Source: Anaeramoeba flamelloides
Lineage: Eukaryota > Metamonada > Anaeramoebidae
NCBI GenBank assembly: GCA_027625915.1
Contig: JANTQA010000062.1
Span: 62,001 to 126,000, forward strand
Length of the DNA: 64,000 nucleotides
Reading direction: 5' to 3'
Shown here: piece after piece, positions 12,801 to 24,000 of the stretch
Layout: each line of letters starts with the position of its first letter
Position numbering within the stretch: the stretch's first letter is position 1
Made by a program: the position numbers and the translations under genes
The notes under the pieces: model-generated
The model's database searches: none
What the model was told of the DNA's origin: nothing
The model's input: only the letters and a program-made list of their open reading frames with translations

Positions 12801-15436
12801 ATTGATTTTAAAAGTATATACAAAGCATCAATTTTCTTAATGTTAATTTGGAGTTTCAAACATTTTTTTTTTCAAATTGACTGTTATAAAAAAAAAAATT
12901 GATGATATCGATCACTTTATAGACGTGGTAGATAAGAAAAAACTAGAAATCAATGAAAAAAAGTATGTCAAAAAAATTAAAAGTTTTGATTTTAAGATTG
13001 TTACTCCAAAATGAAGATACAGATAAATTGCTGGTGAAAATGAACACAAAAGAAATTTATGATGTTACATTGCTATAGAATATTTTCTGAACAACATGAC
13101 TCATCTCGCTATAAGGAAAAAATATCTCAAAACTCAATGGTTTCGGATCCTCCTAATCATACAAATTCATCGAAATTTCAATAACTCTAAATACTTTTCT
13201 TATCTATTTTCACTTTTCTTCTCAAATAAATTTTCAATTTTGATCAAAATCCAATTTTTTCTTTTTATTTGGAGATTACACAAGTTTAAATATGACCTCT
13301 CTATTTTTAGAGTTTTTGGATTTATTGTTCAGGGCAAAGTGTTAAAAAAGAAAAACACTTAATCTGTTAATGAAAGGATTTTGAATCGACTAAATTCGTA
13401 ACTTCTAATTCAAAGAGTTTCTAAAATAGACACAGTCATTAGAAGTATTTTAAACTTAATTTAGTTGTTTAAAATAAAATTACAATAATGAGTCTATGAA
13501 AGGAATAGAAGAATTGAAAATGAATAATAAAAAAAAAAAAAAAATGAATATTTAGGTAAAACCCTACAAAATCACTCCCAATAACATTATAAAGCCAGTC
13601 AACATTTTTGAAAAATAGTTTTTTATGTTGGATTTTATTTTTTTTTGTGATTTGGAAAAAAGAACAATCAAGTTGAAATTTTATTTCATAAGGTTCATTT
13701 CTTACCCCCACCTTTTTTTTTTTTTTTTTTTTGAAATCTCTCATACAAAAAGTAATGTTTAGTTGGCTATTATTTACTCTTCTTGAAAAAAATTATTAAA
13801 TGCATTTTTTTCAAAGTTTAATGAAAAAAAAATAATGTTTTGTTAAAGAGATATTTTGCTCTTTAAGCGAAAATAAAAAATTAAAATCGTATTATTGTAT
13901 TATTTCTGAAAATTTTCAATGAAAAATTTAACTTTTTTCAATAATACAACTTTTTGTGAAAATATTCATTTGTAAAAGTAATTTAACAACAATAAAGAAA
14001 CATCTTTCAAATTTATGGAAATTTTTAAATGTGATATATTTTCTTCCAAGGTATTGCCTTTTTTATGCAGTAACTTAAGTGGAATAGATAATATTATTTA
14101 TCTTGAAAAATAAATTTTGAAAAATATTGTGTGGCTAATGTTCGTATTTGTTCAATGAACCAATTTAATGTAAATATGGTTTAGTAATCCTAAAATCAAA
14201 CAAATTTTGACTTTCAGGATCGGGACACCTAATTAATTCGTAATCACTTAAACCAACACAAATAGTTGGTATTTGAGTTGTAGATTACGAATTCATTAGG
14301 TGTCCTCATCCTTAAATGTGTCTGTTCTAATTTGAATAATTTATTTCAAACAATTTTAATTTAATCTTAAAAGTTCAATAAGGAAAAACTTATTGAAATT
14401 GAAAAAATTTCCATTTTCAATTGATTTGTGAAAGTAATATCAATTTTCCAACTCATTTTAAAGAAATATGATTTTGGCAATTTTCAAAAAAATTTTCACA
14501 TTCATCTCTTGTAAAATTACAGTACTTATAGCTTGTGTTGCTTAATTTGATTTGGTTTCTGAAATTGTTGTATTGACTGTTTCTGGAATTGTCATATTGA
14601 TTTAATGGAATTGAAAATTAATCTTTTATTTTAGATCAATTGACAGAGAACAAGAAAAGATATTTAAAAAGTTATTTGAAGGTTCAGAAAAATTGAATCC
14701 AAACCTATTAAGCAATTGTTTTCTTGGACTATTCACAAAGATCACAAGATCTTTTGAATTTTTAATTAAGACATTTTTTATAACAAAGCAAATGACAAAA
14801 TTTCGGAAAGGTGATTTTATAAAATTGTTTTAATGAATAGATCAGATTCTTTTAAACCACGAATTTGGTTTTTAATTTTAAAAAGATCAAAATAACCACA
14901 CCAACAAATTTGGAAATAAAAAAAAAATTATTACGTCGCAGCTGTTTTAAAAAAGTATGGACTAAACGCTTGATAAAGTTTTAAGCAAACTGTTTGAAAC
15001 GATTGAGTTCGAAACCTTTAAGTGACGCTTTGAAAACTTTTAATCCAAACTTTTTTTAAAACAGCTTGACAAGAGAGTGAAGGTTTTTATTTTAATTTTA
15101 TTTTTTTTTTTGAAAAGTAATTATCCTTACTTTAATTCTTTTGAAGAGCCACAATGATTTGTATCTCAAGTCTTCATTTGCAACAACAAGGATTTTGTTA
15201 ATTTGATCCAATGATTTGAATTTCGCCAATTGATTAAGTTCAATCTTTTTTTTTTTTTGTTTGTTTTTTCCTGATAATTGATAAAACTCTAAATCATCTT
15301 TCAAGAGTTGCTGAAAAACAAAAAGCTTGATTTTTTGATTGTTAATAGGAACTAACTCCCATAATCTTTTAAAGGTACAACCGCTTGATCCTTCAAAAGA
15401 TATTTCTTTGAGCGAGTTTTTTACTATTAAACTCAT
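2939..15436 (-). CDS. GTF3C1-like: TFIIIC large B-block-binding subunit (GTF3C1 / tau138-like), five exons
   Basis: TFIIIC binds the B-box of tRNA-type promoters and recruits TFIIIB for RNA polymerase III. Exons on the minus strand: 15,436-15,131; 11,444-11,293; 11,098-11,039; 10,934-10,376; 7,907-2,939. All phases agree and donors are GTAAGG, GTAAAA, GTAAGT and GTAAGT. Order of parts: an N-terminus with LRYKSLW, aligning with the N-terminus of human GTF3C1; a winged helix spanning exons 2-3 (VLETIVQSRENGISS...FHSVTKQFI); a second winged helix split by intron 4 (IVYNSGKEGVTTR then DLMKILSITYRRLLDLLK); a third (CDRKSLLRYLKNLEQSNKIK); an acidic linker with a long Asp run (6,763-6,822); a basic helix-turn-helix (about 5,380-5,470); and a C-terminal winged helix (FKMPGISLKMLLQEM). 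About 2,014 residues, close to human (2,109). The last exon changes frame at a T8 run (3,553-3,560): one T fewer joins both frames. Function by homology; exon structure inferred. Confidence 0.88.
3553..3560 (-). other. Homopolymer frame break inside the TFIIIC gene
   Basis: A run of eight T (coding strand) separates two overlapping open frames of one gene: 7,907 to about 3,560 and about 3,560 to 2,939. Both sides match the TFIIIC large subunit, the downstream side in its C-terminal winged helix. I found no donor GT in the phase needed for a splice. Reading seven T gives one continuous frame (SHLLIFLIEEFYFLL). Consistent with an over-called base, slippage, or a real but recent frameshift. Confidence 0.7.
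6763..6822 (-). repeat. (TCA)n microsatellite encoding a poly-Asp run
   Basis: About twenty consecutive TCA units on the plus strand read as GAT codons in the TFIIIC gene, inside a longer Asp/Asn/Glu/Gly-rich linker (about 6,720-6,980). Near-pure use of one codon suggests recent microsatellite expansion. Open frames on other strands and frames here (poly-Ile, poly-Met, poly-Ser) are shadows. Confidence 0.85.
9358..9524. repeat. 165-bp hairpin element, copy 1
   Basis: The ends are imperfect inverted repeats: CTGATATTTGATTAATAAATG on the left and ATTATTTAAATACCAG on the right. Inner arms are ATTTTCACTTCATTTTC and GAAAATGAAGTGAAAAT, around a loop with TTTCAAATAGAGACCACAAA. Other copies: 20,697-20,875, 28,905-29,058 and 35,235-35,394. 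No coding capacity; a MITE-like foldback. Confidence 0.7.
10095..10245. repeat. 150-bp direct repeat, copy 1
   Basis: Shares long near-identical blocks with 13,335-13,475, including TCAAAGAGTTTCTAAAATAG and AAACTTAATTTAGTT. Both copies lie in introns of the TFIIIC gene in the same orientation. No inverted ends were recognised. Confidence 0.65.
11850..12880 (+). mobile_element. Degenerate LINE (non-LTR retrotransposon) 3' remnant
   Basis: On the plus strand the frame around 11,985-12,085 reads QIYADDLILIMKGESEKK, the Y-A-D-D catalytic core of a reverse transcriptase followed by the usual Leu-rich strand. About 40 codons upstream, around 11,885, the frames carry a weak match to the preceding QG...P-L motif. 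The frame is broken repeatedly downstream. The last 370 bp (12,510-12,880, from AAACTCCATTTC to TTAATTTGGAGTTT) recur at 44,375-44,745, so this is the 3' end of a family present at least twice. It lies antisense in intron 1 of the TFIIIC gene. Clade not determined. Confidence 0.7.
12900..13110 (+). pseudogene. Unrecognised decayed open stretch
   Basis: A plus-strand frame reads DDIDHFIDVVDKKKLEIN and, after one in-frame stop, further Lys-rich coding-like sequence to about 13,110. The composition looks like former protein sequence, not random AT-rich DNA, but I recognise no family. It directly follows the LINE tail and may belong to another dead element. Confidence 0.3.
13335..13475. repeat. 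150-bp direct repeat, copy 2
   Basis: Partner of 10,095-10,245, with roughly 80-85 percent identity by eye over TTTTGAATCGACTAAATTC, TCTAAAATAGACACAG and AAACTTAATTTAGTTG. Confidence 0.65.
14217..14312. repeat. Short palindrome (MITE-like)
   Basis: GGACACCTAATTAATTCGTAATC at the left (about 14,223) is the complement of GATTACGAATTCATTAGGTGTCC at the right (about 14,285), with a loop of about 40 bases. A single copy was seen, inside intron 1 of the TFIIIC gene. Confidence 0.7.
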
Positions 15437-15840
15437 TAAACAAAAAAAAAGAAAAAATGAACATTAAAAAACATTTACACTCCAAAAAATCTCGAAGGAC
15501 TTTACAAAGCTTTTGATTTTTACAAAGCTTTTCACAATTTTAAAATGTTGGAAAGTGTTTGTAAGGATTGTAAATTTTCAAAAAAAAAGCTTTAGAAACC
15601 TTTGAACCAGTTAATTGAGTAAAATTATTTTCATGGAGCAAATAATAGGAAAAATTTTCAGAACTGATAATAGAAACTTAAGGGATTAGCTTCATTTTAT
15701 ATTTGTCTCGAATAAAATGTACTGTAATTAAAAGAAATGATATTAGTGTTATAGTTCTATATGGATTCAAGGTCTCAAAAAAGTCGATTATTAATATTAT
15801 TGCACAAAAATTGTTTTGATTTTTTCACTAACGATCATAA

Positions 15841-17047
15841 TTAAGGGGGTAAGTACATTTTTCATTTTTTGAGTGCCACCAATATCTGAAACTGAATCAT
15901 TCAAATTATTTCTTTAGCCAAATACATTGATATTTTAATAAATACTAGAGTGGAATATATCCTAGTAGAAGATATTTTCATACCAACAAAAAAAAGTAAA
16001 TCAAAAAAATAAAAAAATTGAACAAAAAAAAATAAATAAAAATCATTTATTTTTTGATCTTATCTATAAAATTTTACACAATTACTTATTCTTTATTTGG
16101 TTTTATTTTGAATTCTTTCATAAAAAAAATTATGTTTGGAAAATTTTTGTAAAACAAATTATTGTTTATTTCTAAAGAATTTTCAAAATTAATTTAAAAA
16201 TCCTATTTATCATTTAATTAAGCTAATTCTAGTTTTAGTTCAGAAAATCAGAGGTTTTTTTAATTCTTCTTGAGAATGAGGGTTTATTGGACAAATGCTT
16301 TTGATTTTATAATTATTTATTTTCCATTAAAATGAGAACTCAAATAAATTCTGAATCTGATAAAAATTTTTTATTGAATTTTTCAATTATTTTGATTTGA
16401 ATCTTTTGTAACTGTTTTTGATTTTAAGAATTCAACCCATTTATTTTAATTTTTGAAATAGTATTCTTTGTTTTGGATTTGTTTGATAAAAATATTTTAA
16501 AAAAGAATTTTGAAAGCAAATTTGTCACAAAAGGTTTTATAAAATAATAATAAATAGTAATAGGGCTAGATATTCAAGGAAAAAATAGTTTTTATTCATA
16601 CAAATTAAGAAGATAAAGAAAATCAATCTTCGAAAATAGGCTTTTATCGATTTTTTTTTTTTTTTCATTCTTGATTTCAACAAATTTATTTGGAATGGTG
16701 ATCTTTCGTGTTTGGTCTTCTAAAAGAAAATTTTTGTTTTAAATGCACACCCTTTCGGGTATATTTTTTTGGTTTACTGTTTGATTAATTTCAATCATTC
16801 GTATAAACACATCTCGAGATCCAAAACCAAATTTAATAAAACCAAAAATTTCATCAAAAAAAATGTTTAAAAAAATCAAAAAATTTAAGATTTAACTCTG
16901 AATTACTTTGATTCTTTTCACGAATAGACTAGTGGATTGTGTTTTGGTTCCTAAGTTTCAATATCTGGTGGCACTCAAAAAATAATTTTCATTAATGTTC
17001 ACACAATTAAAATTTTTCAAAATGTTAAAATGTACTTACACCCTTAA
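15841..17047. mobile_element. 1.2-kb TTAA element, copy A (complete)
   Basis: Both ends sit on TTAA: TTAAGGGGGTAAGTACATTT at the left and TGTACTTACACCCTTAA at the right. These are inverted repeats that continue inward as GAGTGCCACCA...CTGAAAC and its complement near 16,950-16,975. The interior is AT-rich with no open frame. Related copies: 38,945-39,335, 39,332-40,554, 47,812-50,010 (split) and 33,300-34,130 (inverted). TTAA target sites are typical of piggyBac-type DNA transposons; assigning it there is inference. Confidence 0.75.
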
Positions 17048-18427
17048 AAAAGTTTCCATTTTGAAAATTTTTTTTTAATTCCTTTTCTAAATTGAAATGA
17101 TAGAAACCCAAAATAATAGTATTCCAGTATTTAATAATTATTTGTTCAGAACTTCCAAAAGTAACTAATTTAGTATTTTATTTTAATTTAAAGATTCCAA
17201 TAATTGTTGGTATAAAAATTCAAATAGTAATTATTTTTATTCCTTTATATAAAGCTAGTTTTATTTTCCTTATTTTTCTAATATTAGGAAATAATTTGTT
17301 AAAATAATCTCCAAGTAAATTATTACTTTTAAAAAAACCTGAAAAGTTTTGAGAAAATAATCGACATGTTGAGATAAATATAAATAAGATAATTTGCAAC
17401 TTTTTTGTCTGAATATTGATAGTTCAACATTTAAATTTGTTATAAACTTTAGATTTTTATCTGAAAATTGTTGGGCTTTTTTGACTAAAAAATAGATCAT
17501 TTTTTATTGACCATAAAATCAAATATTACTATTTTACAAATCTGAATTATTTCAATACATTTGAACAATATTGAACCAATATCGTATATTGTTAACAGTA
17601 ATAGACTTTCAATTATAGATTTCTCTTTGGTAGATGCTAATCCCTTATTTTTTTTTCAATATTGAAACTTAATTTTGAAGATTAAATGTTTTATAAGGTA
17701 ACTATTTAGGCTTCTGATTATAAAACCTGTTTTTCAACATCTTATTTCCTATTAATCATTATCATCTATTTTTTTTTGAATCAACTATGGTAGCTTGGAA
17801 TGATATTGTTCAATACCCATAGAAATTTACAAAGATTTGGGAGTTAATAAAATTATAAAAAAATTAACTAGTAAAAGATTTTGAGAGAATAAAATTTTAT
17901 CAAATTGTCCCAAAAAAAATAGTAAGAATATGTACATTTTATTTTGTTAAAAAGAATTGTCAACAATTTTTTTTTACTGGATGAATAACCCTACTGAAAA
18001 TAATATGTTTTATCAAAGAATGAAATATTTTATTTATTTGCAAATTTGGAGATGAAATCAATTTCATATAAATTATTGACAAATACCAATTAATACCACT
18101 ATAATACCATTATATCTAAAACTTATTTATAAAGGAATTGAAGTGTCGGGGTGTTTATTTGAAAATCTTAATTTGGATTTAAAAAAAAAAAAAAAATTGT
18201 TTTGTATCTAGTCTATTAATTAGAAAAACTTCAAATATTTTATCAAAAATCGAGAGTTTTATCAGTCACAATTGATTTTAAAAAAATTTATTTTTATAAT
18301 TTTTCACATTTTATACTCTTCAACTTTGATAAACTTATTAGAAATGAAAAAATAAAAATATCATTAATAAATATCTTTGAAGAATTTGAAATAGGAATAC
18401 ATCAAGGAAATCTATTATAATGAAATT

Positions 18428-18629
18428 ATAGTCAGTTCCACTTTTAAGACACAAACTTTCAACGAAATTTAAGGCACAAAAAAAAATCTCGAATTAAGGC
18501 ACAAAATTTGTAATTTTATATTTTACAATTTATTTTACTAGAATTCTAAATTTTGTGTCTTAATTTGAGATTTTTATTTTGCCTTAAATTTTGTTGAAGG
18601 TTTGTGCCTTAAAAGTGGAACTGACTGTA
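18428..18629. mobile_element. 200-bp Tc1-like foldback MITE, copy 1
   Basis: The left end ATAGTCAGTTCCACTTTTAA and the right end (complement ATACAGTCAGTTCCACTTTT) are inverted repeats with arms of about 95 bp, so nearly the whole element is a hairpin. CAGTCAGT-type ends next to TA are usual for Tc1/mariner relatives. A second copy is at 50,933-51,133. Confidence 0.75.
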
Positions 18630-19139
18630 TTATTTAGATTTATTACTCATTTTATATAATAAAAACAATTAATATTGTCAAAAACATGTTCAAATATTTC
18701 TAGATGATTTTATTTTCATAATGGTTGTGTTAATACAAGAAATTGACAAAAAAAGCTAGTATCAATATATTTAATTATTCAATAATTTAGATATTAATAC
18801 AAAAACTGTTTAGAATATGTAATAAAGCATATTTTTAAAAATAAATACTTTGGGAATTTGGTTAGAAAAATAAAAAACCATTTAAAAAAAATCTTAAAAA
18901 ATCATATATTAGAAAAATAAAAAAGAAACTATAATTAAAAATATATTTGTTTATATACAAAAAAAATTACAAGATTAGTTGTTTTTCTTTAAAAATTTGA
19001 AATATCATTTATTTTTCTAGAAAAAAATTTATGTAAAGATTTCTAAAAAAAAAAAATTTTTCAAATTATAACAATGACAAAATGGATTTTAAAAGGAAAT
19101 TCTACCTATTTATAACGTAGATAATAGTATTTGAGATGT

Positions 19140-19170
<31 letters not shown>

Positions 19171-19930
19171 TTTTCCACCTTAAAAAATATTTTTTTAAAT
19201 GGTTTGTTTTTAAAAAGGGAACCAAAAATAATATTTTGTAATCTTTTGATTTTTTTTTTGAATTGAATAACTGATAAAAATCTTTTAATTTTCAATTTTC
19301 TCAATTTAAAGTTGAATTTTCAAATGATATAAAAACGATTGATAAGGAAGAACCTTTATAGTTGAAATTTGGAGGGTAATTAGACCAAAAAAAAGGAAAA
19401 TCATTTGGTGATAATAAGACAATTAAAATATTACAATTTCATTTTTTCTTAAAATTGTGTCTTAATTTTTTTTTTGAAAAATCCACAAGAGATATATTAA
19501 TGAAAATTTTCTTTAAACAAGAAGAAAACATGGATAAATACAAAAAAAAATAAAAAATCATGAAAAGAAATTTCAAACAAGCTAAAAAATATAAAAAATT
19601 AATGGTATAAGTATTAGGAAATAAGAAAATTCATTTTTTTTATTTTTATGATATTTTATTAGATTCTAAAATATTGATTTTAATTATTATAAACAGAAAA
19701 ATAAATTATATCGATCTAAATCCAATCAAATTTTCATTTCGCATTTATTCCAAGCCTAACCAAAAAAAAATTCAAATTAATAGAGTAAAATAATAAAAAA
19801 TCAGAATTTAATTATTTATCAAATGCTAATTCAAAAACTGAGTAAATAAATTTAACCTTGATTTTCTATTTATAGAATTTTTATTTGATAATAATTGATT
19901 TTTGGAATAGGTACATAAGTTTTCAATTAT

Positions 19931-19964
<34 letters not shown>
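19931..19964. repeat. (TA)n microsatellite
   Basis: About 17 TA units in non-coding sequence. Shorter TA runs are at 46,419-46,441 and 30,850-30,862. Confidence 0.9.
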
Positions 19965-19970
<6 letters not shown>

Positions 19971-20696
19971 AAAGACATTTAAGTTTTTTCGAAAAAAAAA
20001 AATGATTTATTTTTAAAAAGATATTTTTTAATCAAGTGAAAATTTTACTTTTAATGATGCTGAAAACTTTAATTCCGATTTTAAAAACTCACATTTAAAA
20101 AAAAAAAGATTCGAGTCTTATTTTAATAAGTTTTATTAGGTGTAGTGGACAATAATCCTCTTGTGCTAAACCAAAAACAAATATTTTAAATAAAACCTAT
20201 TCTTTTTTTTTTTTGCTTCTTGTTCAAAGACAACAAATAATTTTGGATACAATATCATACCTAAACCTAAAAACAATTTTCTAGGTAATTTAATTGGTAT
20301 TTTAAGTAAATTTTTAATTATGAATGCAATTTGTTCAAATTTTCTTAAAATGTTCTCTATTTTTTTGAATTATTTTTTATTTTTTTTACGTAGTTCTAAA
20401 TTATTCTAATAAATTTCCTTTATTTTGATCATAAGTTTCTATTTTGATCTTATCTTATTTAGAATATTTTTCTAAATATTAGAACTTTAAGAAAGCAATA
20501 CTACATTTAGTAATTGTTCATTGTTGGCTTCTTTGATCATTAAAAGTGGAGCTACGCTTTAAGAAAAAAGAATAGGCATTATATTTTGAAACGTGTGTTT
20601 TACAAAGTCAGTACAGATTATTTTAGCAACAGTATGCTCAATTTCCTATTTTTAAATATTTAACTAATAAGTCTTGGAACAAAATAAAAATGACTT

Positions 20697-20875
20697 TTAG
20701 ACTATTAGTTGAATTATAAATGGGAAAAAATTTTCACTTCAACTTCGATATTTTTCTTTATCAAATTTGGATCCTAAAGAAGTAGATAGGAATTTAAATA
20801 CCCTATTTAAAAAGGAAATGGAAAATGAATTTGAAAATTTTTACCATTTTATATTCAAATACCAGAATTGATTTA
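20697..20875. repeat. 165-bp hairpin element, copy 2
   Basis: Carries TTTTCACTTC near the left and the end TATTCAAATACCAG at the right, like the copy at 9,358. More diverged: the inner right arm reads GAAAATGAATTTGAAAAT. Confidence 0.6.
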
Positions 20876-21094
20876 GGTTTTCAAAAACAATCATAATTCA
20901 TTGTTGAAAAAAAACAAGACAATATGTAACTAATCAATATTCAAATTCTAAACTTTAATTGTGAAAGGAACCAACGAGAGGTGATTTTAAAAACTTTCTA
21001 CAAAGATAAAAACCAGAAAATTTGATCTTCATTTTTCTAAAAAAAGGTTTTTTGTTTATAATCAGAGTAAAAATTGAATCTATTTTTTAAAAGA

Positions 21095-24000
21095 ATGCAA
21101 GTAAACTTTGAATTTCAAACGAAAGACGAAACTGTTCAGAGTTACTTTAATCAAGAACGACACAACACAAATTCGTTAGTTGAAACAAAAACAAAAAAAC
21201 CAACAACAAAAGAATGGAGAATATCAAAAGTACAAAAAAAACCAAAGATTTTTCTTTTTTTCTAATTTGTTTCTTGGACAAAATTCAATAAAAAACACTC
21301 AATAATTTAAAAACCAACAAACTAAAAACATAAAAAAAAAAAAAAAAAAATAACAAAACCAAACAAAAAAATGACAAACAATCAAAATCAATAACAAAAT
21401 ACAAAAGTCAAGAACTGTGACAGGAATTTTAGTAATGTGTTTAAATATTGGAGTTGATCCACCAGATGTTATCAAACCTGATCCGTGTGCCAAATTGGAG
21501 TGTTGGATTGATCCAGAGCAGGTCCCAGAGAATGATGTTCTTGATCATATAGGCACAAGCCTCCAGCGCCAATATGAAACGCTTGAGCCGAGGTCCAGAT
21601 ACAAATACCATATGGACACCCCGCTCTCTAAAATGAAAGAGATCTGTAAATTTCCCAGGAGGTACGCCAAAAGGGAAAGGATTTTGTTCCACTATAACGG
21701 CCATGGCGTCCCAAAGCCAACAAAGAACCAGGAAATCTGGGTCTTCAACCAGGACTACACTCAGTATGTACCTTTACTGTTCGTGGAACTACAGTCATGG
21801 GTAAAGGACCCATGCACATATGTCTTTGATTGTTCCTCTGCAGGGATTCTGGCTCCTTGTCTGGGCAAAAATAATACAGCCGACTTTTATCGAGAAATTG
21901 CATTCTTTGCCTGCCAGGAGAACGAAATTTTACCTACTAACGAGCTGATGCCAGCCGATTTGTTTACTTCGTGTTTGACCACCCCAATTAAAACTGCGCT
22001 AAGGTGGCACATTTGCTCCAAGATCTCTAAAAATTCCTTTTTGAGTGACTTAACTGTTGAAATCTTGGACAAGATCCCAGGCAAGCTAACTGATCGTAAA
22101 ACATTATTGGGCGAATTGAATTGGGTTTTCCAATCAATAACGGATACAATTGCATGGAACGTTTTGCCACGCAAATTGTTTCAGCAATTGTACCGACAAG
22201 ACCAATTAACAGCCTCATTGTTTCGGAATTTCTTATTAGCGGAAAGGATAATGCATTCTTTAAATTGTAACCCATTCACCATCCCAGAAATTACGGTTAC
22301 TTATGATAACCATTTATGGGATGCTTGGGATCATTGTGTTGATATTGCCTTGATCCAATTAACAGAAATCATTGAGAATCCAAAATTAAAATACCGCTCA
22401 ATATCATTTTTTTCGAATCAATTAACAGCCTTTGACGTTTGGTTGTCCTCTTCTCGGAATATTAATAAAAATTTAATGCAAAAAATGATGATACAGTCAG
22501 CAATGGCCTTTGGGACCAATAATAAAAGTAATAATGGTGACAACAATAATAATTCAAATTCCAATAACTCAAACTCTAACAACAACACAACCAACAACAA
22601 TTACTCGAAATCTAATAATAGTTATAATAAATCTGAGAATGAAAATGAATATACATTCTCCCAAGAGAGTAATGAATTCAATAACGAACAAAAGAATTCT
22701 AAAAGAAAAATGAAACAAAAAAAAAAAAAAAAAATATCCTTAAAGGATAATGAAAAAAAGAAAATTTCTTCACTAAATAACATTTCAATAAAAAAAACGA
22801 ACAGTTCAAATAAAGATTTATTAATAAACGATAATAGTAGTGCAAGTAGCACAAGTAGTAATTCTTCCTTTTCGTCAATGAATTGGAGTAATTTTGAAAT
22901 TGAAGAAATGTTAAAAAAAACTGATTTGGATTCCTTATCACGTGGGCCAGAACAATTGCCAGTTTTAATTCAAGTTTTATTATCTCCCTTACACCGGAAA
23001 AGATCTTTAAATTTATTGGCTAGGTTCATAGATTTAGGAGAGGCAGCCATCCAGACTGCCTTAACAGTGGGCATTTTCCCTTATATGTTAAGGTTGCTAA
23101 AAATTCCCTCACAAGATTTCCACACAATACTATCCTTTATTTGGGCAAAAATTCTTGTTTGGGATCCTAATTGTAAGTACCAATTGGTGAGAGATAATTC
23201 GTTTTATTATTTTATTCAAATTTTAAGATCAAGCAACCCTTCAACTTCCAATAGTAATAAGAATAGTAATAAGAATTTTAATATCACATCCAATTCTAAT
23301 TTCAATTCTTCCAGTTCTGGCTCCAGTTCTGCCTTGTCGTCTTCGTCCACATCTTCAGATAGCTTTCAATTATATCTCGCAACTTTAATTTTATCAATGA
23401 TTCAAGACAGTCATCTAATTGGGAAACAAATTTGTCAAATAAATGGTATTTACGAATTATTAATAACAAATTTAAAATCTGAAGATTACAAAGTTAGGCA
23501 ATGGAGTTGCTTATGCTTAGCCAAATTTTGGCAAGATTTCAATCTAAGCAAAATTGAAGCTATTGAAAAAAATTCCCACGAAAAGCTTTTTGCTTTATTA
23601 AATGATAATAACCCTATAGTTAGAGCATGTGCCGTTTATGCATTAAATACATTTTTAGGTGGAGTCAATATTGAAAAGGTTAATGATAAATATAATATAA
23701 TAAAATATGATCTTGAATCTAAAAATAAAAATGAGAATGAGAATGAGAATGAGAATAAGAATGAAGAAGAAAGTAAAAATAAATTAAAAAATGAAATTAA
23801 TGGAAATAAAAATGAAATTAAAGAAAATGGAAATGAAAATGAAAAGGAAAATGAAAAGCAAAAGGAAAAGGAAAAGGAAAAGGAAAAGAAAAAACAAATG
23901 GGAAATGAAAAGGAAAAAAAAAAATCAAATGGAGAAAATGAATTAAAACTTAAACAACAAAAACAAAAATTTGAAATAGAAATGAAAATTGCTTTAACGT

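Larger units (their letters stand above)
11447..15130 (-). other. Intron 1 of the TFIIIC gene (3.68 kb) with LINE and other remnants
   Basis: Donor GTAAGG follows ...FKRIK and the acceptor AAAAG precedes DNYSVRQ at 11,444; both are phase 0. In human GTF3C1 the two flanking segments lie a few residues apart, so no missing exon is required. The intron holds a LINE remnant (about 11,850-12,880), a decayed open stretch (12,900-13,110), a 150-bp repeat (13,335-13,475) and a short palindrome (14,217-14,312). Confidence 0.7.
15437..21094. other. Repeat-rich intergenic region between divergent TFIIIC and raptor genes
   Basis: Apart from the elements listed separately (15,841-17,047; 18,428-18,629; 19,931-19,964; 20,697-20,875) I see no gene. 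Short frames at 17,270-17,500 and 19,110-19,304 are Leu/Phe/Lys-rich with no domain and are rejected. Promoters of both flanking genes must lie here, but no motif could be assigned. Confidence 0.45.

Noticed and set aside
21417-21419. GTG as the start of raptor
   Set aside because: Homology continues upstream (SRT, then WRISK in exon 1), and exon 1 supplies an ATG.
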